From positions 13,983,563 to 14,047,562 of the forward strand of contig NC_071348.1 in NCBI RefSeq assembly GCF_027744825.2: a stretch of 64,000 nt of DNA, given 5' to 3'. The DNA comes from Synchiropus splendidus. Its lineage: Eukaryota; Chordata; Actinopteri; Syngnathiformes; Callionymidae. Positions within the stretch are counted from its first letter, which is position 1. The number at the start of each line of letters is the position of its first letter. The notes under the pieces were generated by a model. That model did no database searches. It was given only the letters and a program-made list of their open reading frames with translations, and had not been told where the DNA came from. The position numbers and the translations under genes are program-made. Below are positions 39,494 through 51,400 of this stretch, piece by piece.

Positions 39494-42375
39494 TTGGAGC
39501 TATGGGAGGCAGGGGGAGTCTAGTTATCTTCACTTCATGTTCTGCTCCAGTGCTCCTGACTCAGCGAAAAATGGACTTATTGCATTCTTTCTGACACAAG
39601 TCAGTTTGAAGATGTCTTTCCACTGGTCCTGGGTCAGTGGTCTCTGTCATGGTAATCTCACTGTGGTTTTGAAGGCCGATATTTCACATTTTTCTACAAG
39701 GATATGTGACATTTACTCTCCACCTGACACTGCTAACGTAAACTGCAGGTGTATGAAGAGTTTCTACACTCACCTTTACTAACTTTTTTTATTAACTTAA
39801 GATATCCCTAAATTCCTTCCTCACATTTATTGCATAAACAAAGGTTACATCCATTTCGGACCTTTATTATTATTTTCTTCTTCGCACTTTAAATGAACTT
39901 TAACCCTTGTTTCTCGTCTCAGTGTGCTGCTTAAAAAATAAAAGGTGGCTTTGGAAACTGAGTGAAGAAGTTGACCTCCTAGTTTGACCTCCGGTTCCTT
40001 CCAGGATTCCTGTTTTTGGAAAGTAACCCGAGCCAAGCTGACTCAGAAGCAGTGGCCGCTCTGTTGAAGTCGGTGCAGCCTTCAGCTTTGATTGTGAAGT
40101 TGTGAGTCGTGTTGTTGGTTGCACTTCGTGTGTGGTCCGCCATCTGCCCTGTGATGTTCCGGAGACCCATCCAGGGTGTCTCCTGCCCTCGCCCAGGTTT
40201 CATCATGAACCAGCCTTGGCCATTCACCATGTTTGGTCTCTTGATGTGTTGCTCACCGGAGCACAGTAAACTGACAGTCACCTCTCTCTGCAGTGGATTA
40301 GCCTCCAGCTGGGAAGATGCTTGTCTGTTCCAGCCCGTTTCTGATTTCAGTTAACTCATATCATTAACTTTGTTCATTCCTCACAGGAGCACTTCCAACT
40401 TTAAACCATGGTTCTCATGAGGAAACTAACATCCCCAAATGACCCTCACTCTGGAACGCTGCTTTAGATCTCCCCAAAATTGCAAGGACCTCCGTCATCC
40501 TCTGAACACCTGCGGAGGAAAGACACCACTTCAGCTGCTCTACTGAACTGGAGACATCAGCAAGGCCTGACGCCTCAGAATGTTGAGAACATGAGGTCAT
40601 CACTATTGTTCAAGAGCAGGATCGGTTCACTTACATACAAGCAAAGGGGAAATATTTCATGAACTCACACGTTATTCACACTAACTCTACCTCAAGTTTA
40701 GATTTTAATCCATCTTCCACGACTCTCTCAGGGACGTCCCCAACAATCCGGTTAGATCTTGATCAAATGCAAATTTGTGTGGGAATATGCTGCTTTTTGC
40801 AGGGGCCTCATGCGTATCCAGCCTTTTAACTGCTGGGAGGAGATTTGGGCCCCTGCAATACACATCAGTTGGTTGGATCTCAGGGCACGTTTGTGCTTCG
40901 TGTGCACCCCAGCGTGCTAATCTGCTCCGGCTTTACATATGTAGGTAAATGGAAAGGCTTTCAAGATCCCTTTGCTAGAGTTTGGGGCCAATTTCAACAA
41001 GTTATCTGGTGCAGTTTAACTTTCGTCTCCAGTATTCTAGGGATGAATTATGACTCTAAGGTTCCTCCTTGGATTAGACCGAGCGATATGATGGGCTGTT
41101 GTGTGCCTTTATACCGGGTCTTTCAAAAAGCATGCTTCAGTTCTCAGACGTGATGATTTGAAAGGAGTTTTTAAAGTTTTAAAGGAGGCCCAAAACATTG
41201 CTCTTTGCGTGGCCTGTGAGATCGCAGTCATTTGTTATATCACGGTGAAAAGGGGTTTGGATGCTATAAACAGGTCAAGTTTCTCAGTCACTTATGGCAA
41301 ATGTTTTCTGAAAGATGTGCTTTGGACAGAAGGTTTCCACCAGTCAACACCCTGTGAAGATTAAATTGCCTAGTGTGCCTCGAGTTCGGCCAGTTTTTAA
41401 TCCGCTTTGCTCCCCATGAATCGCTGCCTGATGTTGAAGGAGTCATCTCGCGGACGGTGCGATCACTTTCTCATTGGCCTGATGTCTTCAAGCGCGCCAA
41501 GATCCGAGCGAACGATTTACAGTGCTACAGCTGTTAGTAGCACATGCTGTGGAGGTTCAGGCATGCATGTGTGTATCATTGCTCTGCTGTGTGACCCAGT
41601 GGCTCCCAACAGTGTCTCTTTGTCTGAGCAATTGGAACAAGGTTATTTCAGCATTATTGTTGGCCAATTACGCTGCATCTGAGGCGGCCGTGCAAGTCTA
41701 GCCAGTGCCGACTGTATTCCCTCATGAGAACACTTCACCGTTTCATGAGCCTTTTTGAACCTGTTCCATGTTTGCGCTGCCCCCTTCTCCGCTTGATCTT
41801 CATCTACTGGGACCGTTCCTCTCAGCATCTGTGATTATGGCTTCTCAAACGGTGGAATTCTCTATTTTAAAAAAAAGTACTTCGTGAAAAGAAGCAGTGT
41901 TGTGGCACTCATCCCAGTCCAGACTAAACTGTAAAGATGTCAGCTGGGTTCTCTGGTCTCCCAGAACACACACACCCGTGCTTTGATCAGAACCCTGGCA
42001 CCGTGTTGGTGGAATGGAGCAAATATTGACTCCATCTGAGCCAGACAAATCACTCCCCCCTCCTGCCCTCTCCTCCGCTACTCGCTCAGTTCCCGCCTAA
42101 TCTGCCATTACCTCTTTCCCTCACATTCCCTTTCATCCACTTCTCTGCCTCTCCCTCTCTCTTTACTGCCATTGTGTCCTTGTCTGTCATCCGCTGCCTC
42201 CCTTCTGCTGCCGACGCTTCACAGGCTGTCAGCACCGTCCGACCTCATGTGTGGTTGAAGATCGAGTCACATGTGGAACTACATATTCACCAGCAGGGTG
42301 GAATGTACACATGGGAACCACTCATGCACCATGCTTCAGTCAGCGCTTTGGACAGTCTTTTAGAATGGCAGTACC

Positions 42376-42435
42376 AGTCAAACTCAAGGCCCAGGGGCCA
42401 AATCTGACCTGCAAAGGTCATTTTCAGTGGCCCAC
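42376..42435 (+). repeat. Dispersed repeat (GTCAAACTCAAGGCC type), plus copy
   Basis: AGTCAAACTCAAGGCCCAGGGGCCAAATCTGACC...TCATTTTCAGTGGCCCAC: same family as 39431-39493, inverted relative to it and about 2.9 kb away. Confidence 0.65.
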
Positions 42436-42910
42436 AACACGTTGGAATGAAGATAGTGGCTTTAATCCAAATTCTAGTTACCAAGATGACAGTGAAGGTT
42501 TTGTCATTCCTTGTGTGTTCTCTCACGGCTGCTGTCCTCTGAGAACCAGCCAAAAACTTGACTTAACAAGACACTGCCTGTGTTAGAAGCCAGTAGGTGG
42601 ACTGACAACTGTGAAACTGCCATGAGCCAGCTGAGCTAGTTGTAGTGGTCTGCACTTCCACGCAAACAGCATGAGCTCCAAGCCGCCTCAAGACTTGAAT
42701 CGTGGAAATTGTTGATGTGTTTTTATGGTGATGAAATTAGCTCCTTAGTGCAGGTGGGTAAGTGTGACCCAGTCAAATAACCCTGACCACCACAGATAAC
42801 ACAGTGCGAAGTGTGTCTCCAGTGAGGGACCAAGTGCTACCACAGAGCTTCTACCATGAGAATCAGTCGTGACCCAGTTACTTTTGATGTTTTCAACCTC
42901 AAATTAAGGC

Positions 42911-43010
42911 ATAGATTTGTGGGGACTAGCGAAAATGGCCACACAAGTAGGTGTGTTTCAAAAAATGAGTCCCCACAAGGATAGCTATACAAGTACGCAC
43001 ACACACCGGT
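42911..43010 (+). repeat. Dispersed repeat (TGTGGGGAC...GTCCCCACAAG type)
   Basis: TGTGGGGACTAGCG...GAGTCCCCACAAGGATAG...ACAAGTACGCACACACACC is a familiar fish repeat with short inverted ends (GTGGGGACT / AGTCCCCAC) and a CA-rich tail. Confidence 0.6.
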
Positions 43011-43019
43011 TCACAATAT

Positions 43020-45180
43020 GGTTTAAGAAATTCCACCTCTACTTTTAATATAAAGGAAAAATGTAAGAAACATTGGCGAATATTACAAATGCAATTCTTG
43101 AGAGGCAATTTCACACATGGAGGGAACACCTTGTATGGGCGTGAACCCTTCAACTCTTTGATCCAATTTACAAGTCTCCTGAAGTTGAGCTGGTGATTCT
43201 CCTCATATAATATTTTAGGGCACCAAAATAAGCTCTAAAGTCCAATAATAAATGGCCACCATATTGTCTACTTTATTTCCTCTCACGTGACATCAGACGG
43301 ACCCTTGATTCTGGACTTTTATACATTCCTGTTGATACCAATAGCTGTTATTAGACCACAGACTGGAAGGGAAGGACAGTTCTGTTAATCCTCCGTGAGC
43401 GGAAAGTGAAAGATGGGAAAGTGAAATTAGGTTGAAGTGATCGTTTCACCGACTCAGTCATGCAGTGCGTGCGCCCCCTGGGGCAGTCAGGCATGTTTGA
43501 GCCAGGAGAGTTTATTAGTCTAGAGGTAACAGCTGAGCCCTGCGAAACCCAAATATTGGAAAGATAAGATTTCGACCCATTATGACCCGCACGGGTCACC
43601 TGATCAATTCCTCCAGGAGAATGGAAAATCTGTCTTTGTCTGGTGCCGTGAATCCTCGGATGTTGCTGGTTGTGTTCCATCTCTGAAGGGTGAAGTTTCA
43701 CTTTCCTTTTTTACGCAGAGGATATTTCTGTGTGAAATCACACACTGACAACTTACGATTATGTGACACAGAGCCACGTCAGTAAGCTAGTGGATCATGG
43801 ATTTCAACGCCAACTAGATCTCATGTAGTAACTGCTGGTTAGGTTTAAGATTCTCTGGTGGTGAGATGTTTTGTTTTCCACATTTTGGGCTTCCAGGGGG
43901 AAACACCATAAAATGACTTAATGGCTCCATGCAACTATTTCCTAACACAGACGTGGGGAATGAATTCACCCAGCACACATGAATACCAGACTCTCATCAA
44001 CAAACCTCACTCTTATATGAACATAATGGGTGAATAAATCAATAAATGAGAAAAAATGTTCTGAAGGCTGAACTATGATATGAAAAAGGGGAAATATGTG
44101 GGGATGAAGAAAAGAGTCAAAACTGGAGGAAGCAAAACATGTCGATAATAAAATGTAAAATATAAAGGGGAAAGTACTGTCACTAAAAAGTATATAATTT
44201 ATGAAAATAAATATATATAAATAATCATGACATTTAAAAAGACCAAAATGTAAATAGGATGTTTTGTTAAAAATAAATAAATATACTGTTAACATGTACA
44301 TACAATTAAAACATGAGCAAATATAGTTGGTTGCCCTTGAATCTTGAATGCTAATACGTAACAACTAGCCTATATTTGTGTGTGTATGAATGTGTACATG
44401 TCTGTCCCGAAGAAAAGTTTCTAACTCAGTTGTTTTATCACCGTCAGTTGCATCACGGTGAATGAAACGTGTTACACAATTGATTGTTTGATTGACTGTT
44501 TTGACGTTGTGTGTTGACAGAGCTGTGAAACAGCCGTGTAGTTACCAAAATATGTAGATGGTGAGTGAATGTTTCACGTCCAACATTCTATCAGCAGACA
44601 GTGCTTTTCTGTGTGCAAAAGCAAAGCGTTACGGGTTATGGATGATCTGGAATCTGCTTTTATGATTTTATGATCTAACGCTTCATGAAGGTCAGTTATT
44701 TTAGAGAGCAAACTTTTAGCAGTTGGTTCCATGGGACGTATCTTTTGGTCCTGCCCCACACTACACCCTTTCTGGTCCACTCTATCTGAGTATTTGTCTT
44801 AGCCCTACTCCAGACACATTCATCCAAACTACCAACTGCCATTTTCAGATGTTTCAAAGACACTTCTAGAATGTCTTTGCCAACTCAGGCTCCTCTGGTC
44901 TTTGGGCTGAAGGTTGCTAAGAAACTCCCGCTGGCTCAACGAAATCTGTTATGGGACTGGAAAAACTTTGACTCCATCAACCCAACAGGATGAGGACATC
45001 TGCTCTTGAACTATTCAAAGTCTTGGAGGAGTTGGGAGATGGTAAAAGCTCTCAAAACTGTGATTTTTCAAATGCTTCCATATTCAAATATGTGTTTATC
45101 TGAAGCACATTTCTTTAAGAGTTCTTAAGTGTAACTCAGTCTGGTAGCAGGGGGAATTTTTTTTTGTCTTCCTGTATTAT
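43020..45180. other. Intergenic, no supported gene
   Basis: Mostly unremarkable; 44000-44360 is AT-rich low-complexity sequence with many TAAATA-type runs. No exon recognised. Confidence 0.45.
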
Positions 45181-45191
45181 ATCTTCACCCA

Positions 45192-45980
45192 TTACTTATC
45201 GTCGTTGTTGTAACGTCCATCCATCCTCATCCGATCATGCCGAGTGGTGGGGGCAGCACCATCAAAAGGTCGTGCTGCAACATCCACCAGCTCCGCCTGG
45301 GGGATCCTGAGACACTGCCAGGCCAGTGTAGAGATAAGTAGATAATCCCTCCATGTGGTCCCGAGTCGACCCCTCGGTCTCCTTCCACCTGGCCGTGACT
45401 GATGCTGAACCACTTCAACTGACTCCTCACTACACGGAGAACTAGTGGCTTTACTCCAAGTCTCTCTCAAGTGACAGAACTTCTCACCCTATCTCTCAGG
45501 AAGACACCTGCCACCCGTCACACATCTCATTCTTTCGGTCATGACCCACGCTCATGACCATAGTTGAGGGTCGGGATTAATATCTATTGGTAAATATAGA
45601 GCTTTGCCTTTTGGATCAGCTCTCTCTTACACACAACAGTGCGATAGTGCAACTGCAATACTGCACTGATTCGCTGACCAATCTGTTTTACCCTGAACTC
45701 AAGATGGAGATCCCGAGACAGTTAAACTTCTCCACTTGAGGCTGGGACTCATTCCTCACCCGAAGTTGAGAACCATGGCCTTGGACTAAGATGTGCTAAT
45801 CCTCATGCCAGCCTCTTCACACTCAAATGCAAACCTATCCAGTGAGTGTTGAAGGTTGCACCGTGATGAAGCCGTGAGAACTAAATCATCTGCAAATAGC
45901 AGTGACTGGATCCTCAGGCCACCAAACTGCGCACCAGAGCTTTCAGAGATTTGTAGCAATGGATCGATGCTTAACACTGT
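45192..45980 (-). mobile_element. Decayed LINE, reverse transcriptase C-terminal part
   Basis: On the minus strand, 45977-45786 reads GGLRIQSLLFADDLVLTASS, containing the FADD catalytic motif, then FECEEAGMRISTS. At 45440-45230 it reads RRPRGRLGTTWRDYL followed by LRIPQAELVDVA, the family's C-terminal end. Between these the frames are broken by stops and indels, but DNA-level blocks remain (for example around 45560-45640). The 3' end (GGATGGATGG-like) is near 45215. Same family as the fragment at 78-337. The element is 5'-truncated and dead. Confidence 0.85.
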
Positions 45981-45984
45981 CCAC

Positions 45985-48155
45985 TTAATAACAGTAAATC
46001 ACATATTTCCTCCAATGTTCTTGCTCCTCTAGACTGAACCTATGGAGAGAAAAGGGAGTCTCAACATAATGATAAAGAGTCTCAGATGTGGGAACAACCA
46101 GTGTTCACACTTTCCATTGGTTTGACCTATTTAAATGACTGACCGCTAAACTGAGGGCAATTTCAGGTGGTCCTATCTAAAGCACTGACCTTCTGCTGCT
46201 CCCAGGTAGCCAGAGGGGTTAGTTAACTTTAATAGAAAAGGGTCTCGGGACTGCTGCGCCTCAGGCTGGGGTGTGTGAGCAATTTCTGGAGGGAGGGAGT
46301 GTGTGTGCATGCAAGAAGTTTGAGAGTGATTTATTGCTCCCACAGGGCTCTGCTGCTCTGGTCTGCAGAGGTTTGACTTAGCTTGTCCATCGGAGACAAA
46401 TCACAGATCTGGAGCACCACATGGATCTCTGCTGACACACGGACACGTGTAAACACTGCAGTCGAGCACTGGAGCAGACAATCATGGCTGCTGTTGCATG
46501 TCCAGCATATAGAATACTGCTCCTTTGGTATTCGCAGAGGAAGAGGCAAACAGAGGGAGGGACCCCGGCGCTATAAGTGGTTACGGACCACTGGTGGTCA
46601 TGGCAATGACCTCTGGCTAATTGTAGTCACTGATAGACACGCTGCTTAGAAGTACAAAGATATCCATTTCACAACTCTCCCTGGCGTGCTGGCGCGGGAA
46701 CCTCCGGACACATTCACTGTTTATGCCTCTCTATTTTGACAGATGAAATCTTAAGCCTCTCACTTATGTGGTCGAGTCCTAAACTGTGGGCTCAGCCCCG
46801 CGTTTGAAGTGGCTAATCCGTGTTACCGTCACCGTGTTGGAGGACGCCTGGACAAGTGAAGCAGGGCTCCTCCTGGGATCGTTCAAGCTGGGGGTTTACA
46901 GACAGAACACTTGATAAACTCCCCAGCACTCCACATTGAAACATGCGTTTCACTTGTTGCTCCTCATGTCCCTCTGGTCTTGAGCTTGGCTTCCTTTATG
47001 AGTCATACACTCACTCCTCAACGTTTTTGTAGTCGAATGAAGTCCAAATGTAAAAAAAAAAAAAAAAGAAAAAAGAAATATACATCGACGCATTGAGTTC
47101 ACAATATGCTCATGATGTAAGTTTGTATTTTTTTTTAGATCATAGTACAAGGTTGAGATGAGGAAATACTTTATTTAATGATGTTAATATAAAAAAAACT
47201 GCACTCTCTGAAGTCAACCACCACAAAGCTTTTAACTTTTTTCACATCACAAGACACTGGCCAACCGAGAACATGAAGACTTACCCGCTAACATGAAGAG
47301 CCACTGTATGGGCTGGTAAGTTGTTTAATGACTACACTTTGAGGCTTTCATTTAACATATGGGAAGTGTTGATCAAATTTTTGTCATCTTATTAAGCTGC
47401 CCGAACACAATTTTTCTGCCGACATGCTGCTGCCGCGTGATGTTGCGGTGGTGGAATTCAAAGTTGCTTTGACTGGAGCAACAGTCCTGATGAAGGAGAG
47501 CTTTGTGAACACTGTCCGAAATCACATGATGCTTTTAAAAGATAATAAAATGTCAGGTATATCTTCATGATTGTCACGAGGAAGCGCGCAAGTAGCTTGT
47601 GTTTGTTTTCTATCTGGTATTGACAGATCACACAGATGTCACATCTCGAATTGAGTTTCTGGGATCTCTGTGATTCACTGGGAAGTCCAGTGGATCAATG
47701 TTGTCCAAACATGTTTCCACATCTGCTCACACAGGTTCCAAACTACACCCACACTTACAACACCTTTAGACAGCAGATTCATCTTTCACCCTCCATGCAC
47801 AGCTCCCCACCTTCATGTGTGACATCATTGCAGAACAGTTGGTGTTTACATTGGCACAATGGCCAGTCCATCATGCTTCCTCGCTGCAGATGCTGCCAGC
47901 TCAGAGCTGTTTCCGACTCGGAGCAGATCACTAGCCCTGATCACTGGGGGCCAGCACAATGGAGCAGTCTTATGTCGGATTGTGCAGCTCTCCCAGTTAT
48001 TACAGCCCACTGTGTCGTGTGTATGAGAGAGTGGGTGTGTGTAAGGTTTATGCGTGTGAAAGAGAGAGGCAGAGTTGTGTAATCTGTCCATTTTGTTGTC
48101 TCCTGACTCCCCACTCCCCCCTCCCCCCCACTGGCCCCCCGGCTGCCACACGTCA
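45985..48155. other. Intergenic upstream of adamtsl4, no supported gene
   Basis: No recognisable exon. A run of 16 A lies at 47052-47067. The 148-codon frame at 47636-48082 runs up to the adamtsl4 promoter but has no family resemblance. A C-rich stretch (48108-48145) directly precedes the TATA box. Confidence 0.45.
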
Positions 48156-48161
48156 CACTGC

Positions 48162-48420
48162 TTTATAATAAGGACCAAAAAAGTTGCGGACCGAACGGAG
48201 AGAGAGAAAAAAGAACCCTTCCCACTTTTCAAAAAAAAAAAAAAAAAAAAAAAAGGAAACTCACGGGGAGTGACTGTGACAGGAGGAAGGGGACACAGAG
48301 CTCAGAGACTTCTGCGCTGGACTTTTCTCTTCAGAGTCACTCGGACTTGTGGAATCCAATAATCGATCACTGACTGTTTTGAGATCGGTGATCCAGTGGT
48401 CGTGGGAGACTCGGAGGAGC
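48162..48420 (+). promoter_or_regulatory. adamtsl4: adamtsl4 TATA box and 5' leader
   Basis: TTTATAATA at 48162-48170 is a plausible TATA box, which predicts transcription from about 48193. The inferred leader of about 228 nt has no ATG before 48421 and carries an uninterrupted run of 24 A at 48231-48254. GC-rich sequence and TGCCACACGTCACACTG lie just upstream. Confidence 0.5.
48231..48254 (+). repeat. Poly(A) tract in adamtsl4 leader
   Basis: 24 uninterrupted A located between the inferred start site and the initiator ATG, so probably transcribed. Confidence 0.9.
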
Positions 48421-51400
48421 ATGCTGCTCGGATTTCTGTACAGGTAAACTCCAACCTGCTGCGATTGTGTACAGCGACACATGTGCTGCGATCTGAGTAG
48501 AAAGTTTGTGGCATTTGAAAGCTGTTTTTGTTTGTTGCGGATGTTGGGGCTTTGCGCGCTACGCTCTCCGGTTGCGCGTCAGATTTACGAGATAGCGCTT
48601 CCCCAGAACATCCACAGGTTGGATCCACTTGTGTCCCCTCGGCTAGTGTTTCTCTGGCGGAATTTCTCGGTCTTTGTGCGTTTAAAGCTCTGGGATTATT
48701 CCACACTGTGTCACAGTTGCGGCCGGGAAACGTGGACTCGGGTAGGGGGTCGTTACTTCGGCCTGAGCGGCTCTCTTGTGTCGGACTGTGCGGGACCTTT
48801 GTGTGTGATTTTTGGGGGTGATTTGTGTAGTCTACTGAGGGAAGGTTTGCAGAGAACACGGCGGTGCACCACAGCGGAGAGAAGGGCCCAATTACTCTGA
48901 CTACATGTGGCTTGCGGGCTGTGGGTTGTGGCGGTGGTTAATTTCTGGTGGTGAGCGTTGAAATGTCTTTGTGAGTCCTTCAGTATCATGTTGGGATTAT
49001 TCTCCTGGCAGATGGAGTGATGCTGTTACACTTGACTCGTGGACACTTGTCTCAAGCACAAGTGACACAAAGCAGAATCTGCCCAGATTCACGTTAGAGA
49101 AGAGCCTCATGAGAGACATGAGCTGACCCCCAGTGTTGACCAGGAGACTTGAGGAGAGCAGTTGTAGAGGTTGAGGGAAACTTGCCATTAAAGAAATGTG
49201 TGCCTTGCATTAAAGCTCAAAAGTGGCACTTTATTTTCAATAAAGTTAACTGTTTATCATATCCGAGTTAATGTTGGAGCTTTTGTGCCTCCTCGAACCC
49301 CAGATCTTCAGTGTGTCCCTGTTAGCCAGGGCTGCGTGGTGCAAGAGCTTCTCCTGCTTTGACGAAAGTTACTGATGCTTTGCTCAGGTAGACATGCTCA
49401 ACTATGGCCGCAGAATGAAACTTGACAAACAGCTGTGAGTTCAGAGATAACTCCACTCTGACTAGGGAATCTCTCAGATTCTACAGTCATCTGTCAGAAG
49501 TGATGGAGGTAAGGGACAACAGTCAAGTCCATGAAGTCACGCAAGAACTCTGAGAGTCAGAGCTGTTAATCTTGAGTGAGTGATAACTGACATGTTATAG
49601 ATGTTGGTGGGGTAACTGTTCCAGTATTTGGGGGCCAAGACAGCAAACAGTCGGATGATCCTCTGAGTAATGCCTGCAAACGGATTGGTCGATGCTTAGT
49701 AAAGTGCAGGCCAGGGTGTTAACCATTTCCTGTGTGTACATTGGACTCCGTCCATTAGCTGCCCAGTGGACAAGTACTTGTGAGTCTTGAAATGGATTCC
49801 ATTGGAGGTGTGGAGTCATGGAGAACTTTTGACCAGACAGACTTCTGCATTCTTGGAAACCTGCCTGCAGGGAGAAGTCAAGACCAGAACTAGTGTTCTG
49901 TGTGAGTTAACAGGGGATGAATCCTCCTGTCGTGCGAAGTCGGGGAGAGTTGGCCCTTTAGTTTCGGCCCCCAAGGGTGATGTAGGGTGATCCTGATGTC
50001 TCGGCTAGGATCACTGGAAGAAACAGCGACTCAGTGAAGTGACTCCTATTTGGAGATGTGAGAATTGATCTGCCACATTCACTGCAGGCTGGGTCCGTGA
50101 GAAAACTAGTTATGAGCCATCACTGTGAAAAGAAAAAACACCAGAGTGATGTGTAGATTTGAAAGTAAAATGCATCACTCAGATTTTTTTTTTTTACAAA
50201 TTATGGTTTCCATCAGAGGTGTAAGAATACAATGATACACTCAAGTATTGTAATACTCGATTGCACTATATTATATTGATATTTTTGCTGAAATATCGCA
50301 CTGCTTGACTGTGTGATATTGTCTACATATTTTAAGTTGTCTGTATCAATGTTTAATGCATGGATACTTGCTGCTGCATTTGTGATGTGTAATACAAACG
50401 TTTCTTTTCTGTACTGGAATTATTTTGTTGATTAGCGTTTCATCCCTCAGTTGTACTGTGAGATTTTACTGAACGCGAAAATGGAGTTCATAGCAGTAAA
50501 CTTGTTTTCATGCACATGATGTTGTGTTGAATTATCTCATTTTCCCCCGTAAAATGATTTGTCTTCTTACTGCTGACTTTACAGTATCACAATATCATGC
50601 AACATATCATATCACCACTCCTGTATTGGGATGCGTATCATATAGCAAGATACCTGCCAATACACAACCATAGTTTTCATTCATACTTCAAGTAGCGAAA
50701 CAGATGGATGAGAGGATTTGAATTGTTATTTGTCTTGTTTTAATTCCATCTTATTGGTGTAACAAAACACCATCTTTCAACACAACAAATGAAGAAGAAC
50801 AATGGAAACAGTTAATAAATGTTGTCAAAAAGAGCACAATATTTAATGGAATGCAGTATTACTGTATCTGTTAAACCTTCACTTTCTTTATTATCTAGGT
50901 CAAGCTAGGTAAACACTTGTTTCATGGGGTGGAAACATGTACTTTCACATGCCCGTCTTTTATTAGACTGTCAGATCGAGATTGAGAATATAAAAGTACT
51001 TCACTTTCCTTTCAAAGTAGTTCAATCTCTGTTGAAGTGCTGAAACTCATAATTAAAGGAAGCTGTTATCCGAAACCATAAACCACCTTCTTTGAACTGC
51101 CAACCTCAAGTGCCTTACAGGACCAGATCTTTTTTAGATGTACGAGTGATGGCACCTGCGGGTGTGTGTTTCGCGTATGTGCAACCACATCCACTGGGTG
51201 TGTTCAGCCTCCCAGAGTGGCATGTGGAGGGAAGACATGCTGGCTGTTTAAATCCATTCGTTTGTACCCGGGTTGGTCGAGACGTTTGCTGTCAGCCTTT
51301 TGTTCTGCTGCTCGCTTCCTGTGCCACCTGTGGCTAAGAATGTGTCGTATTTGTTTGCAAAATGACAATTTTACTGGGTAGGTTTCAATTCAAGTTTCAG

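Noticed and set aside
47636..48082. 148-codon + strand frame upstream of adamtsl4
   Set aside because: No family resemblance, no splice-consistent continuation, and composition like surrounding noncoding DNA.
49600..49900. Possible LINE-like repeat in adamtsl4 intron 1 (TTCCAGTATTTGGGGGCCAAG)
   Set aside because: The resemblance to known fish repeats is too weak to support without a library search.
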